Part shown: positions 8,198 to 16,722 of the stretch, piece after piece
Layout: the number at the start of each line of letters is the position of its first letter
Numbering within the stretch: position 1 is the stretch's first letter
Assembly (NCBI GenBank): GCA_030149285.1
Contig: JASBRU010000007.1
Coordinates: 39,844-103,843, forward strand
Length of the DNA: 64,000 nucleotides
Source: Flavobacteriales bacterium
GTDB taxonomy: Bacteria; Bacteroidota; Bacteroidia; Flavobacteriales; JASBRU01
Direction of reading: 5' to 3'
The notes under the pieces: generated by a model
Databases searched by the model: none
Seen by the model: only the letters and a program-made list of their open reading frames with translations
Told to the model about the DNA's origin: nothing
Position numbers and translations under genes: made by a program

Positions 8198-9250
8198 TTA
8201 TTCTGCAGCTTCTGCATCTGCAGGAGCAACAGGATAATAAATTTCAGTCATCAATTCGCTTTCGGCAACTTCAGAAGGGTCATTTACATATACTTCCCAT
8301 ACTGAGCCAACAATTTGATAGTTGTTTTCCATAATGTAGGCATACATTGCTTCGTGAGCGTTACCACCCGTTTCATAAGACCCTACATGTACAGTTTTTA
8401 CAACCATACCTTCTGGAGTCATTCCTGCGTGTATGTTTCCGCTTTCTTTTCCTGTTTCGGCAACTGGTATAGCACCTTCAACATCAAAAACTCTATTTTC
8501 CTCATCCCATTTGTGGTAAATAGCCATTGGAGCACCAGTCATTTCAATACCATTTTCACCCATAAAAGCACCAATCTCGCCATACATACCAGCAAATAAT
8601 TCTTGGTTCATATCAGTATCCATATTCATACCTTCACGCTTTACAGAGTAAAATGCAACAGGAGTATTTTGCATTACTTCAAATGTATAAGCAGTAGCTT
8701 CTTCTTTTGGCATATTCTCTATGTTGTTTTTAAGGTTTTCTAAACCTTGTTCAAATGAAGGCGCTAACATTTTTTCCATACCACCTGCAAGAGTAACAAA
8801 TACCTTAGGCATAAAGTCCATTGAACCAGAGTTTCCCCATGTAACCTTTGTACCTTCTTCTGTTTCTTCAAAGTTCATGAATACCAAAGATTCTGAACCA
8901 TATGTTTCGAATCTTAGGGTTTGCTTCACGCTTTCATTTTCAACTAGCTCAATGGTTTCCAAAGAGCCTACTCCAACTTCCTTATTTTCACTAGACCAGC
9001 TATAAGTAGCACCAACTGTGTTTGTGCTTTCAGACATTTCATAGCTCATAGCCGTATCAATTTGAGCCCAAGGAGACCATTCAGGCTGAGTCTTTAAGTC
9101 GCTTGCATAAGCGTATACTTGACTAATTGGTGCATCAATAGTAATTTCACGCTCAACAGTGTAATCACTTGGCTGAGTAGCTCCATAAATAAGCACACCA
9201 CCTATCACCACTACGATGATTAGCAATAAGATTAGAAGAAATTTTTTCAT
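8198..9250 (-). CDS. SRPBCC domain fused to GyrI-like effector-binding domain
   Basis: The 350-residue product begins with one hydrophobic segment (about residues 4-24), a signal anchor or signal peptide. Residues about 30-180 form a polyketide cyclase-like SRPBCC domain (REITIDAPISQVYAYASDLK, PEWSPWAQID). Residues about 190-345 form a GyrI-like small-molecule-binding domain of the AraC effector type, ending in EIYYPV. Both parts bind hydrophobic or bulky ligands. A catalytic role is not evident. It is probably exported or anchored facing the periplasm. It is divergent from the M49 peptidase gene. Confidence 0.82.
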   Translation of the reverse strand: MKKFLLILLLIIVVVIGGVLIYGATQPSDYTVEREITIDAPISQVYAYASDLKTQPEWSPWAQIDTAMSYEMSESTNTVGATYSWSSENKEVGVGSLETIELVENESVKQTLRFETYGSESLVFMNFEETEEGTKVTWGNSGSMDFMPKVFVTLAGGMEKMLAPSFEQGLENLKNNIENMPKEEATAYTFEVMQNTPVAFYSVKREGMNMDTDMNQELFAGMYGEIGAFMGENGIEMTGAPMAIYHKWDEENRVFDVEGAIPVAETGKESGNIHAGMTPEGMVVKTVHVGSYETGGNAHEAMYAYIMENNYQIVGSVWEVYVNDPSEVAESELMTEIYYPVAPADAEAAE

Positions 9251-9292
9251 AATGTTTGGGTTTAATTTGTTTTATAATAATATGTTACCTAG

Positions 9293-9300
9293 CAAATGTA
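9293..9300 (-). promoter_or_regulatory. Putative -7 element for the SRPBCC-GyrI gene
   Basis: On the minus strand the sequence reads TACATTTG, a full match to TAnnTTTG, about 43 nt before the start codon. It lies back to back with a second copy on the plus strand. Confidence 0.5.
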
Positions 9301-9318
9301 ATAAATTTTAAATTTTGC

Positions 9319-9326
9319 TACATTTG
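9319..9326 (+). promoter_or_regulatory. Putative -7 element for the M49 peptidase gene
   Basis: TACATTTG on the plus strand lies 37 nt before the ATG at 9364. With the minus-strand copy 18 bp away, it would make two divergent promoters with overlapping upstream regions. Confidence 0.5.
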
Positions 9327-9363
9327 GAAACCTTAAAATTATCAGTACCTAAAAAACAATTAT

Positions 9364-11403
9364 ATGTTTAAAAAATCCATTTTATATGCAACTGCTATTA
9401 CAGCATTGGCGGCATGTACAGGCGAACCAAAGAATGAAATTGAAGAAACACAGGAAGAAATGACAGAAAACACAGACGGTTTTAAGTATAAAACCGAGCA
9501 ATTTGCTGATTTAAAAATAATAAGATACCAAGTTCCGGGCTTTGATAAGTTAACTGCAAAGCAAAAAGAGTTGGTATACTATCTATATCAAGCAGCTCTA
9601 TCAGGTAGAGATATTATTTGGGATCAAAATTATCGTCACAACCTTACTATACGTAAGGCTTTAGAAAACATTGTAGCTAATTACGATGGTGATAAGGAGT
9701 CTGAAGACTGGAAAAACTTTATGATTTACACCAAAAGAGTATGGTTCTCTAATGGTATTCACCACCATTACTCAATGGCTAAGTTAAAGCCTGACTTTTC
9801 TAGCGAATACCTACAAGGTTTGTTAGATGCTACCGGAACAACATTAGAAGGCGAAGCTTTTGATGTGATATTTAACGATGCTGATGCTAAACGTGTAAAC
9901 TTAGACCCTGAAAAGGATTTAATTGCAGGTTCTGCAAATAACTTTTATGCACCGGGTATTACTGCCAAAGAAGTAGAAGCTTTTTATGGAGAAATGGCAA
10001 AAGATGCCGGAGATACTCCAATTTCTTTTGGACTAAACTCTAAAGTTGTACGCGGAGAAGGTGGCAACTTAAAAGAGCAAAAATGGCATGTAGGCGGTAT
10101 GTATTCTGAGAGTATAGAAAAGATTGTATACTGGTTAGAGAAAGCATCTACCGTTGCTGAATCTGATGAGCAAAAGGCAGCCTTAGACTTATTGATAGAG
10201 TACTACAAAACAGGCGATTTAAAAACTTGGGATGAGTATAACATTGCATGGGTTGCAGCTACTAATGATGTGGTAGACTACATTAATGGTTTTATTGAGG
10301 TTTATGGCGATGCAAAAGGATATAAAGCAACATATGAATCTGTAATTCAAATTAAAGACTTTGAGGCTTCTGAGCGTATGCAAGTTGTATCTGAAAATGC
10401 ACAGTGGTTTGAGGATAACTCATCTATTATGGATGAGCATAAAAAAGCAAATGTTGTAGGTGTTACGTATAAAGTAATAAACGTAGCAGTAGAGTCTGGA
10501 GACGCTTCTCCATCTACACCTATTGGTATTAACCTACCTAATGCAAACTGGATTAGAGCTAATCACGGTTCAAAATCTGTAAGCTTAGGAAACATTGTAT
10601 TGGCTTATGATAAATCATCTGGCTCTGGTTTTACCAATGAGTTTGGAAATGATGATGAAGAAAAAGCCCGTGCAAAAGCACACGGAACTCTGGCAGGCAA
10701 GTTACATACTGCCTTACATGAGGTTATTGGTCATGCATCGGGTAAACTAAACCCTGGAGTAGGAACACCAAAAGAAACTTTACAGAGTTATGCAAATACA
10801 TTAGAGGAAGCTCGTGCAGACTTAGTAGCACTGTATTACTTAATGGATACTAAATTGGTAGACTTAGGTTTAATGGAATCATTAGAAGTGGGTAAAGCAG
10901 AGTACGATAGCTACATTCGTAATGGCTTAATGTTACAGTTACGCAGATTAGAAGAAGGAGAAGAGTTGGAAGAAGCACACATGCGTAACCGTCAGCTTGT
11001 TGCAAGCTGGGCTTACGAAAAAGGACAGGAAGAAAATGTAATTGAATACATTAAACGCGATGGTAAAACGTACCTTAACATTAATGACTACGAGAAACTA
11101 AAAGTGATTTTTGGTGACTTATTGAGAGAAATCCAAAGAATTAAATCTGAAGGTGATTATGAAGCCGGTAGAGCTCTTGTAGAAGACTATGGTGTGAAAG
11201 TTGATGCAGAGTTACACAAAGAAGTATTAGAGCGTAGCGCTAAGCTTAATTCTGCTCCTTATGGTGGATTCATCAATCCATTGTTGGTTCCTGTAGAGGA
11301 GAATGGTGAAATTGTAGATGTTAAAGTTGAATACCCAGAAGACTTTACAAAGCAAATGATGTATTACGCAGAAAACTACTCTTTCTTACCAGCGGTAAAC
11401 TAA
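9364..11403 (+). CDS. Dipeptidyl-peptidase III-like zinc peptidase (family M49), lipoprotein
   Basis: The 679-residue protein has a lipoprotein signal (ITALAAC, C18), placing it in the cell envelope. The zinc site of M49 is visible: HEVIGH at residues 452-457 and EEARAD at 481-486. The six-residue HExxGH spacing is diagnostic of M49 and differs from ordinary HExxH. It would release dipeptides from peptide N-termini. The surrounding text matches the bacterial M49 group by length and by the GITAKEVEAFYG-type N-terminal part. It is monocistronic, with divergent promoters upstream and a terminator 20 nt after the stop. Confidence 0.88.
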   Translation: MFKKSILYATAITALAACTGEPKNEIEETQEEMTENTDGFKYKTEQFADLKIIRYQVPGFDKLTAKQKELVYYLYQAALSGRDIIWDQNYRHNLTIRKALENIVANYDGDKESEDWKNFMIYTKRVWFSNGIHHHYSMAKLKPDFSSEYLQGLLDATGTTLEGEAFDVIFNDADAKRVNLDPEKDLIAGSANNFYAPGITAKEVEAFYGEMAKDAGDTPISFGLNSKVVRGEGGNLKEQKWHVGGMYSESIEKIVYWLEKASTVAESDEQKAALDLLIEYYKTGDLKTWDEYNIAWVAATNDVVDYINGFIEVYGDAKGYKATYESVIQIKDFEASERMQVVSENAQWFEDNSSIMDEHKKANVVGVTYKVINVAVESGDASPSTPIGINLPNANWIRANHGSKSVSLGNIVLAYDKSSGSGFTNEFGNDDEEKARAKAHGTLAGKLHTALHEVIGHASGKLNPGVGTPKETLQSYANTLEEARADLVALYYLMDTKLVDLGLMESLEVGKAEYDSYIRNGLMLQLRRLEEGEELEEAHMRNRQLVASWAYEKGQEENVIEYIKRDGKTYLNINDYEKLKVIFGDLLREIQRIKSEGDYEAGRALVEDYGVKVDAELHKEVLERSAKLNSAPYGGFINPLLVPVEENGEIVDVKVEYPEDFTKQMMYYAENYSFLPAVN

Positions 11404-11423
11404 GAGAGTATTATATAGAATTG

Positions 11424-11451
11424 AAAAGCGGGCTATTGGCCCGCTTTTTTT
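11424..11451 (+). terminator. Bidirectional intrinsic terminator
   Basis: The arms AAAAGCGGGC (11424-11433) and GCCCGCTTTT (11439-11448) enclose a 5-nt loop and are followed by more T residues. It ends the M49 gene and, on the other strand, the two-gene small membrane protein unit, whose stop codon touches it. Confidence 0.9.
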
Positions 11452-11617
11452 ATTTAAGTAACATACCTGCAATAAGCCCTGCAAGTGCTGCCAAACCAAT
11501 AAAGGTTTTAAACCACGTAATGGCAAAAGAGTATCCTTGCTTTTTTTGGTATAGGGCAATTGATAGTGAAGCAAAGAATACAATAATAACTAGTATTGTA
11601 ATAAGCTTAATGCTCAC
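11450..11617 (-). CDS. 55-residue two-helix membrane protein with GTG start
   Basis: This ORF is below the usual length cut-off. It starts with GTG at 11617, whose first base is the last base of the TAG stop of the gene before it, a classic coupled junction. The product has two hydrophobic segments (about residues 3-23 and 38-54) separated by a basic loop with KKQGYS. It ends exactly at the bidirectional terminator. Function is unknown. Plausibility rests on the coupling, the clean two-helix pattern and the terminator. A longer ORF on the other strand (11421-11636) is less convincing because it begins inside the terminator. Confidence 0.68.
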   Translation of the reverse strand: MSIKLITILVIIVFFASLSIALYQKKQGYSFAITWFKTFIGLAALAGLIAGMLLK

Positions 11618-11895
11618 TATTTCAGCTTGTCTTTAAATACAAAAATCAAAAAGACAATAACTAGTAAGGCAAGTATAAACCATATAATGCCTCCGTAATG
11701 AAATTTGGTTTCTTTTAAATCTTTACGGTAGCTCCAAACCAAGTAGCCTATAAATAGCATAAAAAATACTCCGGCAAATACCCAGTGTCCTGTACCAATA
11801 TAGTTGTCGTTATTTGCGTAAGTTCTCTCTTCTAAACCAGCTTGAGTTTGTTGTGTTGTGGTAGTATCCCCCGCCTGAACAGTAATGTCTTTCAT
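11617..11895 (-). CDS. Small two-helix membrane protein of unknown function
   Basis: The 92-residue product has a polar, threonine- and glutamine-rich N-terminus (about 35 residues), then a hydrophobic segment (about 38-55), a basic loop with WSYRKDLKET, and a second segment (about 68-86). I recognise no family with confidence. The topology resembles that of its shorter downstream neighbour, with which it overlaps by one base. The pair probably forms a small membrane complex, but no function can be inferred. Confidence 0.65.
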   Translation of the reverse strand: MKDITVQAGDTTTTQQTQAGLEERTYANNDNYIGTGHWVFAGVFFMLFIGYLVWSYRKDLKETKFHYGGIIWFILALLVIVFLIFVFKDKLK

Positions 11896-11942
11896 GTTAA
11901 TATGTATTGATAAGTTCTATACAATTAGGCAAAGTTAATGTT

Positions 11943-11950
11943 TAAATTTG
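11943..11950 (+). promoter_or_regulatory. Putative -7 element before the MazG-like gene
   Basis: TAAATTTG matches TAnnTTTG and lies 34 nt before the ATG at 11985. No matching TTG element is visible upstream. Confidence 0.42.
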
Positions 11951-11984
11951 GTTGTAATTCAATCAAATCTAAATCACTTTTGGT

Positions 11985-12389
11985 ATGAAAAAGCAAATCA
12001 ACCACGTAGCCGAGTTTCACGATGTATTTCAAATTGGTAATGAAGAGAGCCCAAAGGCTGTATTAAGCCAAGCTGATTATATGCTCCGTTATAAATTAAT
12101 GAGAGAGGAAAATGAAGAATATTTAGAGGCTGCAGAAAACGGTGATTTAGTAGAAATTGCAGACGCCTTAGGAGACATGATGTATATATTATGCGGTACT
12201 ATATTAAAGCACGGCTTACAAGATGTAATAGAAGAGGTGTTTGAAGAAATACAAAGCAGTAATATGTCTAAGCTAGATGGAGACGGAAATCCTATCTTTA
12301 GAGAAGACGGAAAAATCCTGAAAGGCGAAAATTACTTTAAGCCAAACATCAAGGCAATCTTAGAAAAATATAATGTGCAAGTAGGGTAA
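11985..12389 (+). CDS. MazG-like nucleoside triphosphate pyrophosphohydrolase
   Basis: The 134-residue all-alpha protein carries the magnesium site of the MazG and HisE-like superfamily: an EENEE cluster near residues 41-45 and EIADALGD at about 57-64, giving the ExxE plus ExxD arrangement. It would hydrolyse an NTP or a modified nucleotide to the monophosphate and pyrophosphate. Its substrate is not clear; no histidine pathway genes are near, so a HisE role is unlikely. Spacing of 4 nt to the convergent ilvE stop leaves no room for a separate terminator. Confidence 0.8.
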   Translation: MKKQINHVAEFHDVFQIGNEESPKAVLSQADYMLRYKLMREENEEYLEAAENGDLVEIADALGDMMYILCGTILKHGLQDVIEEVFEEIQSSNMSKLDGDGNPIFREDGKILKGENYFKPNIKAILEKYNVQVG

Positions 12390-12393
12390 AAGC

Positions 12394-13443
12394 TTACTTT
12401 ATTTCTACAGTCCAGCCAAATTTATCTTCAGCTCTACCGTATTGGATGTCTTGTAATGCTTTCTTAAGCTTCATTGCATACCCATCTTCAGGTGTAGGAA
12501 TAGCTGTGCGTTCGCCACGGAAACCAATTTCGCCAATCTGACCCACAGTAACAGCAGTGCCGGCACCAAAGGCTTCTTTAAGTTCGCCATTTTTAGCAGC
12601 TTCCATAATTTCGCTAATGTATACACGACGTTCTTCTACTTCAATACCCATGTCTTTAGCTAAGGTAATTAAGCTGTCTCTGGTAATACCATCTAAAATA
12701 CGTTCGCTTGTAGGAGGAGTAACCAATTTATCACCAATTCTGAATAAAATATTCATGGTGCCAGACTCTTCTACAAAGCTATGAGTAGCAGCATCAGTCC
12801 ATATTAGTTGAGTGTAACCTTCTTCTTGTGCAAGTTTAGTTGGGTAAAAAGCACCGGCATAGTTTCCGGCAGCTTTTGCATAACCTGTACCTCCTGCAGC
12901 AGAACGACTATATTGCTCTTCAACTTTTACTTTAATAATACCTCTGTAGTAGGCTAGTGCCGGAGCAGAGATTATCATAAAGGTATATTCTTGTGCTGGC
13001 TGAGCTGAAATTAACTCGCCAGATGAAACCATAAATGGACGAATGTATAATGAACTTCCACCTTCACTAGGTACCCATTTTAAATCTGTATGTATAAGCT
13101 CTTTTAAGCCGTCTACAAATATTTCCTCAGAAATAGAAGGCATACACATACGCTCAGCAGACTTATTGAAACGCAAGTGATTTCTTTCAGGTCTGAATAA
13201 TAACACACGACCATCGTCTGTTCTAAAAGCCTTCATCCCTTCAAAAATAGCTTGGCCATAATGAAAAACTTGCATACCAGGGCTCACTTCAATAGTACCA
13301 TATGGTTTAATTACAGGTTGTTCCCATTTTGTGCCATCAAATTTGCAAACCAACATGTGGTCAGAAAATACTTTTCCGAATGGTAGTTTGTTTAAGTCTA
13401 GCTCTTGTAAGCGGGATTGTGAAGTCTTTTCTATCGTTATCAT
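12394..13443 (-). CDS. ilvE: Branched-chain amino acid aminotransferase
   Basis: The 349-residue PLP enzyme is of fold type IV. Recognisable parts are FHYGQAIFEGMKAFR, LYIRPFMVSSGE, the lysine region GTGYAKAAGNYAG, FVEESGTMNILF and the phosphate-binding end GAGTAVTVGQIGEI. It transaminates leucine, isoleucine and valine with 2-oxoglutarate. The ATG at 13443 is preferred because the ten codons upstream have no family counterpart and overlap the likely promoter. It may work with the leucine dehydrogenase at 42 kb. Confidence 0.92.
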   Translation of the reverse strand: MITIEKTSQSRLQELDLNKLPFGKVFSDHMLVCKFDGTKWEQPVIKPYGTIEVSPGMQVFHYGQAIFEGMKAFRTDDGRVLLFRPERNHLRFNKSAERMCMPSISEEIFVDGLKELIHTDLKWVPSEGGSSLYIRPFMVSSGELISAQPAQEYTFMIISAPALAYYRGIIKVKVEEQYSRSAAGGTGYAKAAGNYAGAFYPTKLAQEEGYTQLIWTDAATHSFVEESGTMNILFRIGDKLVTPPTSERILDGITRDSLITLAKDMGIEVEERRVYISEIMEAAKNGELKEAFGAGTAVTVGQIGEIGFRGERTAIPTPEDGYAMKLKKALQDIQYGRAEDKFGWTVEIK

Positions 13444-13462
13444 GTGCGTCTTAAATATTGCG

Positions 13463-13470
13463 CAAAAGTA
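13463..13470 (-). promoter_or_regulatory. Putative -7 element before ilvE
   Basis: The minus strand reads TACTTTTG, a full TAnnTTTG match, 19 nt before the ilvE ATG. It also supports the shorter ilvE start, since the longer one would begin beside it. Confidence 0.52.
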
Positions 13471-13610
13471 CACTTTTTAAGTGTTATTTAAAACCCTTAA
13501 TAGAGTACTTTTTGCATTTATGGTAGAGGGGTATGTACAGCCTTTAACGAAAGTTTAGTATTTTAGGTTCATTAAGAAAACCAAAAAATAACCGAAAAAA
13601 CCAAATTCAA

Positions 13611-14960
13611 ATGAAAAGACAAGCACTTTTCATCAGTATGTTTTTACTGATGATGTTAACGACAAACGCTCAAGAAATTTGTGGTACAGAATTATTAGTA
13701 CCAAATGCAGATTATGAAGATATGTCTCCCTTAGGGCTATCTAACTCTAATTTTACATCTAAGGCAATAATAGATAAAGACAAGGAACATATTATTCCGG
13801 TAATTTTTTACATCTATAATTTTAATGATATGGATGCCAATGTTGTACAAGATCAATTAGACATTTTAAACAAAGAGTTTCAAGATGATTTCTCACAACA
13901 CCTCGGATTAGATGTGAAATTTTGTTTAGCAACAGCTAGAGATGGCAAACCATTACCAACACCTTATGCTCCATCTACTACTGCTGTTACACAGTACAAT
14001 GATAAAGGACTGTTTTGGATAGAAGATGGGGCTGTGAATAATACCTTAGGTGTTTTCTCTCAATCGGCTCATGATTTTTTGTCAAACACTACAGGCTCTT
14101 TAGATGAAGACAGGTATATAAGAATATATGTTTTTAATACTAGCTCAGTAAGCTCAGGAGGTAGTAGCTTAAGTTCTATAGTTCCACCATATCTTGCTAG
14201 TACTACTCATAAACTTATTATACTTCATACAGAACATACACCTGCAGCATTAAATAATATAGGTTTTTCAGATGGTGATGTGTTAGTTCATGAAGTTGGT
14301 CATTATATGGGGTTGCTTCATGTTTTTCATGGGTTTACGTGTAGTGGATCTACACCCTATAATTGTAATGTTGATGGCGATAAAATATGTGATACATCAC
14401 CAATGCTTCAGCCTGCAACAGGAGCATGTGCCGTTAACCCTTTAACAGTATGTAATAATTTTCCACAGCCTACGGTTAGAGTAAACCATATGGATTATTC
14501 AGCCGATAACTGTAGAGATCTTTTCACTCAGCTTCAAACTGATGTGATGGGATACCAACTTTTTTACGGAGAGCATAATCTTTTAACTCAACAAAAAAAT
14601 CAAGATTACACATTGCCCTACTGTGAGAAAGTATGTAATAATTGCGAGCCATATCATACTACATATTACAAGTCGGCTTTGAGTTCAGTACAAAACACAG
14701 GGCTAGATGATAGTTATTTGTTTCCAAATCCTACAAAATCTGATGTAAATGTTGTGATACCTAGCTCTGTAAATGATGAGTTTACTATAACTGTTGTAAG
14801 TTCTTTTGGGCAGGTACTTACGGAGGAATCAATTTCTTCTCAAGGAACAGAAACTAAGTATACATTCTCTAGTGCAGAGTTCTCTAACGGAATTTATTTT
14901 GTAAAAGTAGCTTCTAAGTCAGGAGATTTAAAGATTTTAAAACTTTACAAAACAGAGTAA
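13611..14960 (+). CDS. Secreted M43-type (pappalysin-like) zinc metalloprotease with T9SS domain
   Basis: The 449-residue product has a signal peptide ending TTNAQ. The catalytic site HEVGHYMGLLH (residues 227-237) gives the three zinc histidines of the metzincins. The downstream HMDYSADNCRDLFTQLQ block supplies the methionine turn and the cysteine typical of M43 cytophagalysins. Several cysteine pairs suggest disulfides. The last 75 residues, starting near YLFPNPTKSDVNVV, form a T9SS type A sorting domain. It is expected to be a surface or released protease. A long hairpin follows 4 nt after the stop. Confidence 0.88.
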   Translation: MKRQALFISMFLLMMLTTNAQEICGTELLVPNADYEDMSPLGLSNSNFTSKAIIDKDKEHIIPVIFYIYNFNDMDANVVQDQLDILNKEFQDDFSQHLGLDVKFCLATARDGKPLPTPYAPSTTAVTQYNDKGLFWIEDGAVNNTLGVFSQSAHDFLSNTTGSLDEDRYIRIYVFNTSSVSSGGSSLSSIVPPYLASTTHKLIILHTEHTPAALNNIGFSDGDVLVHEVGHYMGLLHVFHGFTCSGSTPYNCNVDGDKICDTSPMLQPATGACAVNPLTVCNNFPQPTVRVNHMDYSADNCRDLFTQLQTDVMGYQLFYGEHNLLTQQKNQDYTLPYCEKVCNNCEPYHTTYYKSALSSVQNTGLDDSYLFPNPTKSDVNVVIPSSVNDEFTITVVSSFGQVLTEESISSQGTETKYTFSSAEFSNGIYFVKVASKSGDLKILKLYKTE

Positions 14961-14964
14961 TTAT

Positions 14965-15010
14965 AAGAGTTTACCCATAAATAAAATAGGAAATTTATGG
15001 GTAAACTCTT
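14965..15010 (+). terminator. 18-bp perfect inverted repeat, probable terminator
   Basis: The arms at 14965-14982 and 14993-15010 are perfectly complementary over 18 bp with a 10-nt loop. The 3' arm ends CTCTT and is followed by TACTTTG rather than a T run. It begins 4 nt after the protease stop, so termination or 3'-end protection is likely. The TACTTTG also resembles a promoter box for the next gene. Confidence 0.7.
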
Positions 15011-15044
15011 TACTTTGTAGTTGAAACATAAAAGATTAAGAACG

Positions 15045-15581
15045 ATGAAAAAATTTAGTTTATTAATGGCTTTGGCTGTTGTATTTGCATTATCTAGTTG
15101 TGCAGAAAAAGCTGCTGAGTCAACTGAAGAAGAAGCAACAGAAGAGGTTTCTAATGATGAGTCTGCTAATGAAGGTGCTGAAGAAACCATTGCAGGTACT
15201 TATGGTGATGAGAACACTACTGCAGAAGGAGCTGTATCTCCAGAAGAGATGTTGGCAATGTTAGAAGAGACAGATTCAATTCAGGTAAAAGTAAAAGGAA
15301 CAGTAGCAGATGTATGTCAGCGCAAAGGATGCTGGATGGATATGGCTATTACTGAAGATGAAAGTATGACCATTAAGTTTAAAGACTATGAGTTTTTTGT
15401 ACCCATGAATTGCCAAGGTAAAACAGCAATTGTTGATGGTTATGCAAAAAAAGAAACACAAACAGTTGAGTGGTTACAACACAAGGCTTCTGATGCCGGT
15501 GCTACCGAAGAAGAGATTGCTGCTATTACAGAACCGGAGCACTCTATTACTTTTATGGCTAGTGGTGTAATTATAGAATAA
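15045..15581 (+). CDS. DUF4920 domain lipoprotein
   Basis: The 178-residue product has a lipoprotein signal (FALSSC, C19) and an acidic glutamate-rich linker (about residues 25-60). The DUF4920 domain follows from about residue 75, with VCQRKGCWMDM and FFVPMNCQGKTA; the three cysteines could bind a metal or form a disulfide. I chose ATG 15045 because it places a standard signal peptide at the start; an ATG eight codons upstream adds only charged residues. Its stop TAA shares a base with the next ATG, so it heads a coupled three-gene unit. The domain's biochemical role is not known to me. Confidence 0.82.
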   Translation: MKKFSLLMALAVVFALSSCAEKAAESTEEEATEEVSNDESANEGAEETIAGTYGDENTTAEGAVSPEEMLAMLEETDSIQVKVKGTVADVCQRKGCWMDMAITEDESMTIKFKDYEFFVPMNCQGKTAIVDGYAKKETQTVEWLQHKASDAGATEEEIAAITEPEHSITFMASGVIIE

Positions 15582-16045
15582 TGAAATATTTATCTACACT
15601 AGTAATAGTTTTACTTTTTGCATTTGCATTAAGTTGTACTCAAAAAACAGAGCCTGTTGCCGAAGAACCTGTAGAGGAGACTGCTTCTAATGCAGAAGCT
15701 GCAAATATGTATAAAGCATCTGAGTTAGCTCAGTTAATGCGAAATATGTATGACTCTAATATGGAGATGAAGAAGCAAATAATGGAAGGTAAACTACCTG
15801 AAAGTTTCCCGGAAGATTTTGCAAAAATTCACTCGGCAGTAGCAACAGACCCTACTGTAAAAACAGATGCTTTTCATGGCATGGCAGATTATTTTGTTGA
15901 GAACATGAAAGCTATTGAAGAGGCTGATAGCACTCAAATAATTAGTTCTTTCAATAACATGGTAAACACTTGCGTAAGTTGTCACCAGATGTATTGCAAA
16001 GGACCTATTCCTAAAATAAAGAAACTTTATATCCCTGAAGTTTAA
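15581..16045 (+). CDS. Lipoprotein with C-terminal CxxCH haem motif (cytochrome c'-like)
   Basis: The 154-residue protein has a lipobox FALSC (C19), an acidic linker, then a helical region. A single haem c attachment motif CVSCH lies at residues 131-135, near the C-terminus, followed by the basic GPIPKIKKL. A late CxxCH after a mostly helical domain is the layout of cytochrome c'/c556-type four-helix bundles. It would sit at the periplasmic face and carry or sense electrons or gas ligands. It is coupled by one-base overlaps to both neighbours (DUF4920 and mnmD). Confidence 0.75.
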   Translation: MKYLSTLVIVLLFAFALSCTQKTEPVAEEPVEETASNAEAANMYKASELAQLMRNMYDSNMEMKKQIMEGKLPESFPEDFAKIHSAVATDPTVKTDAFHGMADYFVENMKAIEEADSTQIISSFNNMVNTCVSCHQMYCKGPIPKIKKLYIPEV

Positions 16046-16722
16046 TGGAAACTAAAAAGGTACATACAGCAGATGGCTCACATACGCTGTATGTACCTCA
16101 TTTAGATGAGCATTACCACTCAATACATGGTGCTATACAAGAAGCCTTGCATGTGTTTATTGCAATGGGCTTGCATCATTCAACACAATCTTCATTATCA
16201 ATTTTAGAAATAGGTTTTGGTACCGGATTAAATGCCTTACTCACCCAATTAGAAGCTGAAAAGCTAAATAAGAATATCTATTACCATTCATTAGAAGGCT
16301 ACCCATTATCTGTAGATGAGGTAAAAGACCTTAACTATATACAAGAAGTAAAAGGCGAGAGTGTACAAACTAAGTTTGATGCATTACATGATGCTAAATG
16401 GGAGAAAAGTATAGAGCTAACAACAGGCTTTACATTACATAAACAACAAGTAATGCTGCAAGAGTATGAGCCAAAAGAGGAGAGTATTGATTTAATATAC
16501 TTTGATGCTTTTGGACCTAGGGTACAACCAGAGCTATGGGAAAAGTCCATTTTTGATAAGATGTTTACTGTTTTAAAACCCAATGGTGTTTTGGTTACTT
16601 ATTGTGCAAAAGGAGATGTGCGCAGAACTATGTTGGCATCTGGTTTTGAAGTAGAACGCTTACCGGGGCCTCCGGGTAAAAGAGAAATGCTAAGGGCTAC
16701 TAAGCCATCCCCAAGCGCTTAA
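16045..16722 (+). CDS. mnmD: tRNA (mnm5s2U34) methyltransferase, MnmD-type
   Basis: The 225-residue SAM-dependent enzyme corresponds to the methyltransferase half of MnmC, present here without the FAD oxidase half. Motifs are LEIGFGTGLNALLT (SAM site, about residue 54) and IDLIYFDAFGPRVQPELW, the acidic active-site block, with PGPPGKREMLRA near the end. It makes the last methylation of mnm5s2U at the tRNA wobble position. MnmA for the 2-thio group is at 59.1 kb. Its 3' end overlaps the convergent next gene by 23 nt. Confidence 0.88.
   Translation: METKKVHTADGSHTLYVPHLDEHYHSIHGAIQEALHVFIAMGLHHSTQSSLSILEIGFGTGLNALLTQLEAEKLNKNIYYHSLEGYPLSVDEVKDLNYIQEVKGESVQTKFDALHDAKWEKSIELTTGFTLHKQQVMLQEYEPKEESIDLIYFDAFGPRVQPELWEKSIFDKMFTVLKPNGVLVTYCAKGDVRRTMLASGFEVERLPGPPGKREMLRATKPSPSA

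Noticed and set aside
11421..11636. Plus-strand 71-residue ORF after the M49 peptidase gene
   Set aside because: It begins inside a terminator hairpin and lies opposite the coupled 55-residue gene, which has better start, stop and membrane pattern.
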